A DNA stretch of 64,000 nucleotides, taken from the NCBI GenBank assembly GCA_030015575.1, contig JASDDO010000024.1, forward strand, positions 41,068,114 through 41,132,113, in the 5' to 3' direction. How positions within the stretch are numbered: position 1 is the stretch's first letter; each line of letters starts with the position of its first letter. The notes under the pieces were generated by a model. It was given only the letters and a program-made list of their open reading frames with translations, was not told the origin of the DNA and did no database searches. Positions 32,548 to 43,400 of the stretch are shown here, in pieces. This stretch comes from Agapanthus africanus. Lineage: Eukaryota; Streptophyta; Magnoliopsida; Asparagales; Amaryllidaceae. The translations under genes were made by a program, and so were the position numbers.

Positions 32548-33123
32548 TGTTAACGTAATTTTTAAAGGAAAAATTTAAAATAAAATTAATAAATTTGAAT
32601 TTAGGCGAATACAAAAATATTTCAAAATGCGTCCGAGTCGGGTCCAAAAATTCAGATTTTAAATACGAAAAATAAATGCGACTTCCAAATTTTAAAATGA
32701 ATGATTAGGTAACTAAAATGCATACCCCCAAGAACGGACGCACGTACGTGCACGTACCTATCCAAACACGTCCGTTTCACTGAACGGGACGAGAATAAGA
32801 TGCACGGACGCTACCACAGGGTTAGGGGTATCATGCAGGCTATGGAATGCAATTTTAATTTATTTTCCGTGTCCTAAAATGTTATATGTAAAATATGCGA
32901 TGCTAGATGAAATGCCAATATGCAGTTTACACTGGATGCATGTGTCTATGTAACAAGCCAGGGTAATCTATAAATATGAATCAACCAGTTCAAGCAAGCG
33001 GGTCGGGTCGAATGCAATGTAAAATGTAAACTACCATTCGCACCCAAACACGATAAATCAAGAAAATACCACCAAAAGGAAATATGGAAACTGTAATTGG
33101 TATAAATGAACTAGGTTGTTACA
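32548..33123 (-). repeat. Solo-LTR-like block S1 between elements A and B
   Basis: On the minus strand the block begins TGTAACAACC and ends GTTAACA, giving TG..CA termini as in an LTR. It contains no gene. The flanking five bases (TCGTT and CAAAT) do not match, and its two flanks belong to different elements in opposite orientation. The family is uncertain. The TGTAAC start suggests a chromovirus-type LTR. Confidence 0.5.
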
Positions 33124-33229
33124 CAAATAGAAAAAATAAGGGAAAAGAAAAAATCCCTGAGGATATCATCCTTGATGACCAAGCCGTCGAAAAGCCGACA
33201 GCCAAGGACCCGCCAAAGAAAAGTAACAC

Positions 33230-34396
33230 TTGAGGAAGATACCCTCGCAGCTCAGTATTCTCGACGCCCTTCTGCTATCCAAAGAAGCAAGAGATTCGCT
33301 GATCAAGGCATTACAAGAGCCCGAGCAATTCCAAGCTTTCCTCGCCGAAGAAAAGATGAAGGACGAGCTGGAAGAAGTGCACACCACGGATATCACCTTC
33401 GGCGATGAAGATCTCCTTCTTAGGACATGCGAGCACAACCGTCTCCTATATGTCTCCGGATACTGTCATGACATCAAGATAGGTAAAATCCTGGTCGACA
33501 ATGGGTCCTCCGTCAATCTCCTTAACGTAAGGGTGTTAAAGGAGATATGCATGAGCGTTCAGCACCTCGCTCGTGATAAAATCACCATCTCCGGATTTGA
33601 CTCCCAGTCATCACGGATGCTTGGGTCTGTAATTTTGACATTACGCTTTGGGCTGCTCGTCACTGATATCAAGTTCCACGTCATTGACGCCAAGACATGC
33701 TATAACGCTTTGCTCGGTCGGCCTTGGTTACACGAGTACAACATCATCCCCTCTACACAACATCAGTGTATGAAGTATTTCAAAGATGGTCTCGAGTACA
33801 CTGTGGCAGGGGAACTAAACCCGTTCTTCGTGAACGAAGTCCGCAAGTACGAAGATGCAAAATACTTCTTACCAGACTTTGAGGACACGGAAAGATGTCA
33901 CAAACCGAAGAACAAAGCTATCACCACCATTTCGGTCTTCGGGAGTGATACCAAGGAGGAAGAAGAGATAGTTTACTCAGGTCCGCCCCAGTACAATAAG
34001 CCAGGACCGTCCACTCCTATGTTGATCTTCGGCAGCGACTCGGAAGATGAGGTCAATGCCATATTCTCTGCTCGACCATCAATACAAGCCTTCGTTGATG
34101 AAGATCAAAGTTTGCAAGTTGCCATGGTTCCACCAAAGCATCATAAAGAGCTAGACGCGCTTAATACCTACAGTGTGGAAGAATTGCAGACATTCTACGT
34201 CCCTCCCACGCGAAAAGGTGAAAAAGCGATCCTATTCTACCGATCCGGGGAAACCAAAGTGGAGAAAGAAATCTGGCATGGCGCGGATTCTACACTTGAC
34301 AGGCTCCAGCCCATCCGTTTGCCCAGATATTACACGAACGGACTAAAGAGACTCTTGAGACGCCAAGGTGTACCCCTTAAGAAAACTGCGCGATAA
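33230..34396 (+). CDS. Protease-containing open frame of element B
   Basis: The open frame of 388 codons includes the gypsy aspartic protease: LLYVSGYCHDIKI, KILVDNGSSVNLL (active-site loop), FHVIDAKTCYNALLGRPWLHE and HQCMKYF. Related plant Ty3/gypsy polyproteins have the same succession. The start shown is only the first ATG, because the polyprotein would have begun further upstream. It is part of a fossil element. Confidence 0.7.
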   Translation: MRKIPSQLSILDALLLSKEARDSLIKALQEPEQFQAFLAEEKMKDELEEVHTTDITFGDEDLLLRTCEHNRLLYVSGYCHDIKIGKILVDNGSSVNLLNVRVLKEICMSVQHLARDKITISGFDSQSSRMLGSVILTLRFGLLVTDIKFHVIDAKTCYNALLGRPWLHEYNIIPSTQHQCMKYFKDGLEYTVAGELNPFFVNEVRKYEDAKYFLPDFEDTERCHKPKNKAITTISVFGSDTKEEEEIVYSGPPQYNKPGPSTPMLIFGSDSEDEVNAIFSARPSIQAFVDEDQSLQVAMVPPKHHKELDALNTYSVEELQTFYVPPTRKGEKAILFYRSGETKVEKEIWHGADSTLDRLQPIRLPRYYTNGLKRLLRRQGVPLKKTAR

Positions 34397-35200
34397 GCAC
34401 GGTTCTATAACAGGTACTGGAACGTTCCCGGAACTCAACGAAAGTTGCCTAACGGGAGAATGGAAACGACCGGGCTTAGGTATGTTCAATCCAAGAAACG
34501 GGAGCTACTCCGCGACTGCTACGTCATACATGACTTTGATGAAGAAGGAGATGCTCTGTGGGAAGATACTAACCCTGAACCAGAAAGAGCTCCCGCCATG
34601 AAGATGCCCAGTCCGTCGTTCGAAGAACAAATGGACAAGCTTATAAGGGAAGCAGGTCAAAAGGTTCGAGACGACCATAATCGCGAAATGGCCATCTACG
34701 AGAAAGCCAGGACGCAACGCCTCCTTCAACAGGCTGTGAAAAATGAAAATGCTCCTCCTTGTCGACCCGTTGTACAAAAGGCCCGACGCAGAGGCAGAAA
34801 TAAACCAAAGAACGGGAAAGGAGTTCGACAGCAAAAAAGCGGGTCCAAGAAGCCATGCGGTCAGGAATCGAGCAGCCTGGATTCGTCTCTTATAAAAAAT
34901 ATGAATCGAGCATATTCTTTTCCCCAAGACAAGACAAGGAAGATATTCGAGCTTGTCATAAAACATCAGATGATGACACTCCCGGAGTCCAAGCAACCCG
35001 AGCAAGCAGGAGAAGTCTCTCATCTGGACTATTGCTCCTATCACAGGGCAATAGGACATCCTCTCGAAGACTGCTTCACATTTAAAGACTGGGTAGAAGA
35101 CCAATATCAGCAAGGTAGGTTCGCTCTATCCAGCAGCTGGAGGGTAACCCGCCGCAGAAGCATGAACCCAAAGTCATAAGAGTAGAACCAGATCAACATC
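34397..35200 (+). pseudogene. Polyprotein linker of element B with zinc-binding motif
   Basis: A Lys/Arg-rich region (QKARRRGRNKPKNGKG) is followed by YCSYHRAIGHPLEDCFTFKDW. This fits the C-H-H-C zinc-binding motif seen in related gypsy polyproteins between protease and reverse transcriptase. The segment is part of the fossil. Confidence 0.6.
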
Positions 35201-37452
35201 GGTATTGGAAGCGATCTCGTACTGGTCATATGATAATGTTGTCAGAAGAAGAGCCCGAGAATATGGACGACCTCCCCCATGCTTCGACAACGATGATGAC
35301 GAGATAATCTCAGAGTTTCCACCGGCGCCAAAAGAGCTGGAAGATGGGATACATACCACTGCAGATAAGCTCAAGAAAATTGATTTGGGGAAAGCAAGTG
35401 ACCCGCGGCCGATGTTCGTCAGTGAGCTGTTGTCTGAAGAAAGGGTGGCTACGTTAAAAGACGTGCTCATGCAGCATAAAGATTGCTTCGCATGGAACTA
35501 TTCTGAGACGCCAGGATTAGATACAGAGATTGTTGTACACAAATTGGCGATATCTCCGGACGTCAAGCCGATCAAACATGCACCAAGAAGAATGCGGCTC
35601 GAGTTTGAGATGAGCATCAACGTCGAGATCAAGAAGCTAATTGACTCCGGCTTTATCCAAAAGGTTCAGTATCCTGACTGGATCGCCAACATCGTCCCAG
35701 TGATGAAGAAAAATGGAACGGTGCGCATATGTGTGGACTTTCGGGATCTCAAGGAGGGATTATGTGTTTTGCCCTTTCCTTAATGGAGCCAAGAACAAAC
35801 AATGAAGCTGAGTATGAATCTTTGATAGTAGGTCTCGAGATTGCTGTCAACATGGGAATCGAAAACCTCCTAATATATGGAGACTCCCAGCTTGTCGTTA
35901 GCTAAGTAAATGGCGACTACCAGACGTGCAAGACAGATCTGATCATGTATGGTGAAAGAGTGCAGCAATTGCTGATGCAAATCCCCTCCTACACCTTAGA
36001 AAGCATATCGTGTGTGGAAAATAGCAAGGCGGATGCGTTAGCCAAGCTCGCTAAAGAACTGGCCGACGAAAACCTCGATGACGTAAAGATCATTGTGCAA
36101 AGTCGCTGGATTCTCGCACCAGCAGAAATATCTCCGAAGACGTCTAAAGGAGAGCAAGCAACCGAACAAGAGGCCTTCCAATTGGAGGATGAAGAAAAGG
36201 CGAAAGATTGGAGAGAAGTCTTCATAGACTACTTCAAATCCCATTGAATGCCCGAAGACGCGTCGTCAAGATATCAGCTCATGAAGCGAGCCCTGTCTTT
36301 CTCCTTCGTCAATGGTACTCTTTATAAGAGATCGTTCGATTGTCTATGACTGAGATGCTTGGGACAAGAAGAAGCAAAAAGGGTCGTTCAAGAAACTCAT
36401 GACGGACTCTGCAGTTCCCATTAAGCTGGGCCAAAGATGAAGCCGAAGATCAAAAGAATGGGCTACTATTGGCCCGCAATGGTTCAGGATTGCCTCGAAT
36501 ATGCAAAGCAGTGTCACTCGTGCCAAATTCACGGGGACTTCATCCACCAGTATCCAAATCCGCTACACCCAACGCTGGCTAGCTGGCCATTCGAAATGTG
36601 GGGAATCGATATAATTGGGCCCATCGAGCCAACATCATCCAATGAACATCGGTTCATACTAGCAACAACTGATTACTTCTCTAAATGGGCAGAAGCAATA
36701 CCGTTAAGAGAGGTGAAGACGGAGAACATCCTCCATTTCTTTAAGACACATGTCATTTACCAGTTCGGTACTCCGCGACGGATCATTTCGGATAATGAGA
36801 CGGCCTACAGAAACCATAAGATCAGCCGCTTTGCACAGCAGCATAAAATAGATTAGAGATATTCTTCAGTTTATAATCCTCGAGCTAACGGTCTAGCTGA
36901 GGCTTTCAACAAGACCTTGACAAAGATTATAAAGAAAACGGTGTCTAGAAATAAAAAGGACTGGCACGAGAGATTGCATGAAGCTCTCTGGGCTTATCGG
37001 ACTACGTTCAAGATGGTCACGAACAAAACGCCATTTGCGTTAATATTCGGAATGGAAGTGGTACTTCCCTTGGAGATAGAGCTACCCTCTCTATGAGTGG
37101 CGGTTCAGTACGAACTAACGGATGAAGAGAATGCCCATCTTCGGCTTGAGGAGATTGATGCCCTCGATGAAACTCGTCTCATAGTGCAGCAAAACCTGGA
37201 GGCTTACAAAGCAAGGATGAAGCGCTTATACGAAAGATTGACTAGGCCGAGAACATTCCGCCAAGGCGAACTCGTGCTAATCGTAAAAAGACCTATGATC
37301 CCCAACCGTGCCAAACGGGGGAGCCGAACTATGAGAGTCCGTACATCATAGACAAGGTCTATCAAGGTGGGGCCTATTTTCCCATGGATATGCATGGCGA
37401 AAGACCCTTCCGGCCAATAAACGGCCGGTTCCTTAAGAAATACTACACTTGA
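35201..37452 (+). pseudogene. Reverse transcriptase to integrase region of element B
   Basis: Landmarks in order are KDCFAWNYSETPGLD and RICVDFRDL (start of reverse transcriptase), PRTNNEAEYESL and GDSQLVV (archaeal-type RNase H), then YYWPAMVQDC, CHSCQIHGD and TTDYFSKWAEA (integrase), ending at a stop at 37450. The region is shorter than in element A and broken in several places. Confidence 0.8.
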
Positions 37453-37554
37453 CAAGTCACGGCTCAGGTTAGTGATGGATGATGACGCTTGTGTCCGCTC
37501 ACTATCTCCCTGAGTCCAAACTCTATAAGTAGTATCCAGCGAAACCTCGCCTCG

Positions 37555-37800
37555 AAATACAACGGACCGAGATGTCCTTAAACTAGCTATGGACCGTAAT
37601 GTCCTTAAACAAACAACGGACCGCAACTTCCTTAAACTAACTATGGACCGAGATGTCCTTAAACTAGCTATAGACTATAATGTCCTTAAACTAACAACGG
37701 ACCGCAACGTCTTTAAACTAGCTATGGACCGCAACGTCCTTAAACTAGCTATGGACCGAGATGTCCTTAAACTGACGATGGACCGTGATGTCCCTAAACT
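37555..37800. repeat. GGAC/GTCC mini-hairpin array next to pol of B
   Basis: About eight units of the form GGACCGNAANGTCCTTAAACT at roughly 33 bp spacing follow pol by 100 bp. This is the same position as in A. Confidence 0.85.
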
Positions 37801-38054
37801 AAATACGCCGCCTCAAAAACTTGGCGACAGTGGAATCCAGGTCCACAAGTCCTAGCAGTGAAGATTGCAACTTCAGTTCCTCTGGCTCCGCAGCTACCCC
37901 GGTTGGCGAAGTCCCACCGTAAAAAAAACGGTACGTCCAAAAGCAAAATGGGCACGGATGAAAACCTGAAAGGGCTCCGTGAGTAAAAACAGTAGGACTG
38001 CCGGCGAGTTCATGAAAACCCGAAAGGGTGCAGACTCATAAAAAAAATTCATGC

Positions 38055-38235
38055 ACACTTGCGAGGTCCTCTCGACCTTGTGAGGAAAAAACACCTGCGT
38101 GAGATCCTTACGCCTCACAAGGGAGCAACACACTTAGGGATCCCCATGATCCTAAGGAGAAATTACACTTACGAGATCCTCACGACTCGTGAGGAGAATT
38201 CTCCCTGCGAGACCTCACGGCTCGTAGGATTCGAA
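38055..38235 (+). repeat. Constant-loop hairpin array B-1
   Basis: Five units: CTTGCGAGG with CCTTGTGAGG, TGCGTGAG with CTCACAAGG, CTTAGG with CCTAAG, CTTACGAG with CTCGTGAG, and CTGCGAG with CTCGTAGG. Loops are TCCTCTCGA, ATCCTTACGC, a GATCCCCATGAT variant, ATCCTCACGA and ACCTCACGG. Confidence 0.8.
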
Positions 38236-38290
38236 AGCCTTAAGTTACAGGGATCTGAACCTGTTCTTAAGCCATCACATTTCCCAGAAT

Positions 38291-38336
38291 GCCCTACATG
38301 CGGTTCAATATTAACCCTTGTATACAATCCACGGGC
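38291..38336. repeat. GTATAC cassette, copy 4
   Basis: On the plus strand it opens GCCCTACATGCGG and closes TTGTATACAATCCACGGGC. It is the counterpart of copy 3 in A. Confidence 0.8.
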
Positions 38337-38400
38337 ACAAATAAACGTCTCCCCCACCAAGTTCCACCAATAGCGCGAAATTTCCCCATTTGGCGAACGA

Positions 38401-38575
38401 CACTTGTAAGTCCTCTCGACTTATAAGGAGAAAATACTCTTGTAAAATCCTTACGACTTATAAGAGAATACACACTTAAGAATCCTCACGATTTCTAAGG
38501 AGAAAACGCACCTACGAGATCCTTATGACTCGTAGGGAGAAACACTTTTATGAGACCCTTACGGCTCATGAAGTC
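38401..38575 (+). repeat. Constant-loop hairpin array B-2
   Basis: Five units. The best is CCTACGAG/CTCGTAGG at 38511-38518 and 38529-38536 with loop ATCCTTATGA. Others are CTTGTAAG/CTTATAAG, CTTAAGA/TTCTAAG and TTATGAG/CTCATGA. Confidence 0.8.
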
Positions 38576-38966
38576 AAAAGCCTTAGTCGATAGGATCCTA
38601 ACCCTGTTTGCTAAGCCGCCTTTGTTCGAATCGACAAGGGCAAATGATGATTCGCTCCTGGCAATATCCCAGTCGCAGCGATACCGATGCTAAGATTGGT
38701 ATCAGACCTCAAGTTCCATACTCGCAGCAAAAAATCAGCGAGCCAAAAATGCATATGAAATAGCCGAAATGTTTGGGCAACTCACAATAAAAATCAGCAA
38801 GCAAAATATATGCATATAAAAATAGCCGAAATGTTTGGGCAACTCGCAATAAAAAGCAGCGAGTAAAAAGAAAAAACAGCCGAAATGATTGGGCGATCGT
38901 GACTTTCGCGATATAAAAAGCTGAAATGATAGAGCATCGCGGAAAGAAACAAAAAAATGAAACGCT

Positions 38967-39012
38967 GCCCTGTAGGTGAGATCACATCGACCCCTGTATA
39001 CAATCCATGGGC
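38967..39012. repeat. GTATAC cassette, copy 5
   Basis: It opens GCCCTGTAGGTG and closes CTGTATACAATCCATGGGC. It is the counterpart of copy 2 in A. Confidence 0.8.
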
Positions 39013-39059
39013 ATAAACGAAAAGGGAACCACATTGTCCTACCAGGCTTCGTCAAAGAG

Positions 39060-39475
39060 AGGCTAGATCTTGATAGCTACATCTACAGCCTAGAAATCAA
39101 CAACGGCGTTCCTTCTCGTTCCAACCAGAAGCAGATACGACGTCAGAAAAACGGAGCCACGGCAAAGTCCCCTAATTCCAAATCTTGACGGTTCACAGAC
39201 AGCCTAGAGACTACCCCGGAACCATGGCAAAGTCCCTAGTTCCATGTCTTGACGGCGACATCCACAGCTTAGAGATCAACCAACAACGTTCTTCCTCCCT
39301 CCAGCAGGATACAGACGCAACATCAACAAATGGAGCCACGACAAAGTCCCCTAGTTCCAAATCTCGGCGGTTCATAGATAACCCAGAGACAAACTCGACA
39401 TTCGTCACAATATTGCAGACACAATGTCAACAAACGAAGCCAAGGAAAACCCCTCGTTCAGGGTCTTGACGGCAA
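39060..39475 (+). repeat. Degenerate long tandem repeat, about 3 units
   Basis: Units contain TTAGAGATCAACNAACAACG, CCAGCAGGATACAGACGC and GGAGCCACGACAAAGTCCC in order. They match the reverse complement of 48485-48832. No gene is seen. Confidence 0.7.
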
Positions 39476-39825
39476 CTCAAATGAGACCTGAAAAGACTAT
39501 CGGAGATCATCCTGCTCCAGCGCGAAGTGGTCATGACTCATTGGGGCTCCCAAACTGAGCCTAAGCTCAAGTAAAAAGCGACATGGAATATCCCTAACGC
39601 TTTCTCTTTCGATGATAATATTACCTGGAAGATTACTTGAAGACGTTTTGTCCAGCCCCCGAAGGGATCAGATACACGACAGTCGCGGGGCTACCCGAAA
39701 TGCAAGATTGCATATCGGGGAATATATCGGCCAACGCGACGGTGCGATGGGTAAAAAACCCTAGTACTACAGACCCTAATAGACTTCTATTAGCAGGAGT
39801 TAACTGTGACATTAGGACACCCTTG

Positions 39826-40215
39826 TGAGAACTTCTCGATTCGTCTCGACTCGTAAGGAAATTAGTGTCTTTGCGAGAACTGCTCGATTCGTCTCGAATC
39901 GTAGGGAAAAGCCTTAGGCAATGGGAATAAGGAACTGTTTCCTAAGCACCGGGGCCCTGCAAGCTGGTCCAAGATAGACTATTGCATACTATTCATGGGC
40001 CACACTCTCCAAAGTTGAATATCGACGAGTAGGGAAACAACCACTTACGAGTCCTCTCGACTTGTAAAGGGGAAAAATTCTCTTGTGAGATCCTTACGAC
40101 TCTCAAGAGAAAACACACTTAGAAGTCCTCACGACTGCTAGGGAGAAAATACACCTACGGGATCCTCTCGACTTGTAGGGAGAAAAGTCTTTAACAGACC
40201 CTCACGGCTCCCAAA
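39826..40215 (+). repeat. Constant-loop hairpin array B-3
   Basis: Two variant units near 39.83-39.91 kb carry the loop word TCGATTCGTCTCGA. Four standard units follow at 40.04-40.19 kb: CTTACGAG/CTTGTAA, CTTGTGAG/CTCTCAAG, CTTAGAAG/CTGCTAGG and CCTACGGG/CTTGTAGG. Confidence 0.7.
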
Positions 40216-40346
40216 GTTGAAAAGTCTTAGGCAGAAGATCTGAACCTGTTTGCTAAGCCATCGCTGCCCTGCAAGGAGATCAAGATGGACTATTTATAAG
40301 ACGCATCTGCTAAAAGGGACACACCAGTATGAAATAAAATATGTCT

Positions 40347-40352
40347 TTTATT
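40347..40352 (-). terminator. Poly(A) signal of passenger gene B
   Basis: On the minus strand AATAAA stands in ATTCATGAATAAAAGACAT about 100 bases after the coding end, in the same context as in A. Confidence 0.65.
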
Positions 40353-40448
40353 CATGAATCCAAATGAATACAAGGTACATTTCATAAAAGAATCAAAAGA
40401 TACTCTCATTCTGGAGTAAGTACAAAAAAGGAGAATATAAAAAAATCT

Positions 40449-43400
40449 TCAAGCCGGCAGATGGTGAAATAAGCTCGTCGGTTCATCGTTCTTCCGCTGG
40501 GCCTCGGCTTCAAGCTTTGTTATTGTTACAAGACGGGTCTCCGCCTGAGACTGTTGAGTCTGATACGAAGCGAACCGGCTCTCATGCTCCTTTTCAGCAA
40601 CTTTATGAGCTTCAACCATCTCGCGGGTAAAGATAACGGCTTTATCAAGAGCTACCACCTCTGTGATAGCTTCTTGAAGCACCCGCCAAATTTCGTACGC
40701 ATGGGTGGTCTTAGTAGTGAGTTGAGCTTGGAGTTCCCCCAAAGCATTTGAAGTTAGCTCCCTCTCCGAAAATTTCTGGTTGAGCCTCTTCTCGCAAGAC
40801 TGTAGATTAGCGGCGCACCGCTCAATCCACTCCCGTGGGCTCACCTTTGTAGTCAGGAGCTCGGAAGGAAGGCGTATGCATTCAAGATTATGTAAACAAG
40901 CCTCCACTCGGCGATAATTCTCAATCCAAACATGCACCAATGTTTCGTCATGATAAGTGGCAAGGAAGGGCAAAGAAGTATTGGCTTCGGCAGCAAATTC
41001 TCTGTCCGTAACAGAACTACCAGTACGAAGATCTTAAATAAGGGCCGACAAGGAGTGAATGCTTTGTCTCGCCATCCCCTCATACGCACGTCGGGCATAT
41101 AAGCCCGGTGGCCTAAAGATTCGGGACTCTAACGGAGCCAGAGATGGCAAAGCTGTCGAAGTTTATGAATAGTCAGTGAGACTGGCAAACATGGAATAAA
41201 CAAAACAATACCAAGGGTGAAGCTTTACTTACCCACAGTCATGCAAAGGGGGTTTGAAAGATCCCCAGGCCCATCAAGGATCTCTACTTCATCATCAGCT
41301 TCCAGAACTGTAGAGGGCACATTAGCATCATTGTAAAAAAGTGATAATAAAGCAAAGGGTTCAAAGAACACCGACCTTGCCCGGAAGAAAGGACGATGCT
41401 TTGCGGGGATATCGCCTGTAGGGCAGCCATATCAAGTAAGCGTTGGAAGGACTTCCTGGGAGATAGGGCCACTATAGAAGCCGTCAATTTCCGCAGTTAT
41501 GAAAGAAAGAAGAGTTCAGATAACGAGGGGATCATTAAAATAAAATGTAAGAGATTACCTTTGATGCTCCGCTCGCCTTGAACTGGAGGTATAGCAGCTT
41601 CGGCAGCCTCCTCCACGCCCTCAGGCACATCACCTGGGACATCTGCTGGTGTAGCAGCTTCCAGTTGCGGAGCAACAACCACCAGTTCAGGCTCCAAAGA
41701 AGGAACAGTGGCCTTCGCGGTCCTTCCTACAATCTTCAAGATGCCACAAGAAAAATCCATTGGGTCTATGACCGGCAAGGTCACCTCTGTGGAAAGTATA
41801 GACGCCGAAGAGACAGAGGTCGTCACCGGGAGCTCCAAAATAGAACTAACAGCTTTGGCAATCTTTTCTAAACCTTTCGGTGCATCACTAGAGACATTCA
41901 TAGGGTTTGTGGCCAATGGGGTCACCTCTACTCGAGGAATGGACACCGAAGGAACAAGAGCCACCACCGGAGGCTTCGTAACAGGAGCGGTGGCCGTAGT
42001 GATCCCTTCTGCACCTGCCGATGCATCATGGGAGACATCTATAGAATCCGCGGTCATGGCACGATCTGGGCTCAAATCCTCTTTCGTTGCTGAAGTCCCT
42101 GCAAAGTTTTCGCAAAGATAAGAAGATATAAAAAGCGACAAAAATTACTTGCCAAAAGAAAATTACGGAAAACACGCATACCGATACGCCAAGATGCTTC
42201 TAGTATGACTTTTTCAAGCCATCGTTCCTTCCTGAGGAAATGTGCTCGCCGGGCTTCAAATGCAGATTCATGCCCACTAGTCTCCAGTGCCAGCTCATCT
42301 TCAGAAGCAGCCGAGATAGGTTGCTTGAATGCTCTTTCATCTTCCCTTCGTAGAGGACCTATATGTACTCTCCGTAGCGAAGGGGGATCATCGTAGAAGA
42401 TAACTGGGGGTAGGTCTTTTTCGGGATGTGTACATTTTCGGTCTCATCCTGCAAGCGCCCTAAAGCTTCAGCTAATTGCGCGGCTTCCTCAGCGGACGAG
42501 CCAGGGTAAATAAGACTGTCATCCGGCTCTTGCATGGAGATGGGTTCGTCTTGAACAACATGCTCAGATTCTAGCAGGAGGTCAAGCAAGCCAGCAACTG
42601 TTTTCTTCCTCCTTTTCGAGCTGGAGCTAACACTGGAAGAGGATCACTTCCTTTCCCTCGGCGCTTTGGTGTGACGTTGGCCAACCTCGCTTCCGGTATC
42701 CCCTTTTGGCGATACCACTGCGGATGACACCGCCACTGATGGTACTGTCACTGGCGCTTCATCGGAGGCATTCGCTTGAGCTCTAATGCGCACTAGCATC
42801 CCAGCAGTGCGAGGAGTCGATTCTGTTTCTGCGGCTTTCGGGATAAGAACCACGCCGCCATCCCTCAATGGAGAGCGAACCACTGTCCACGACCGCAACG
42901 GAATACCAGTGGCTTGGGCTAGAGCCGACGATCAACACTCAATGAGTACCCGCCTCTCCTCGTCGATGACGGGACCGACTTGATAATGATACCAACCCGT
43001 GAAGGACCCCACACACCTTGGAATATAGTCAGCCTCAGGGATCACGAAACAGGAGCCGGTGTTCAGCCGCATAAAGTGATGGGTGACGTCATGTGTGACT
43101 TCCAGAGACGGAGTGGGTTCAACCAAGAATGCCTCGAAAGGGACACCCTGGTTATAACCCAACTGCTGGGCGAAGCGATGCGGATTGTACCGCATAAGAA
43201 GGGCCGTGTTATTCTGCCGGAACACCAGGTAGCCCAGCCTAATCGAGTACAGGTGCATGATCTCCTTAGGTTTTAAAGATGATGCTCCACCTTTCGACAA
43301 GTCAAACAACTGCGGGATAGGCCCCGCGGGAGCAGAGAGGACTGGGTCGCTAAAAACCATCCCGCCCTCGTTGGAGTACGAATTAAGCAGCACGCGAAGG

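Noticed and set aside
32548-33123. Block S1 as a MITE or other DNA transposon
   Set aside because: The terminal inverted similarity is only TGT-AAC/GTTAACA, the length and TG..CA ends fit an LTR better, and no target duplication supports a DNA transposon.
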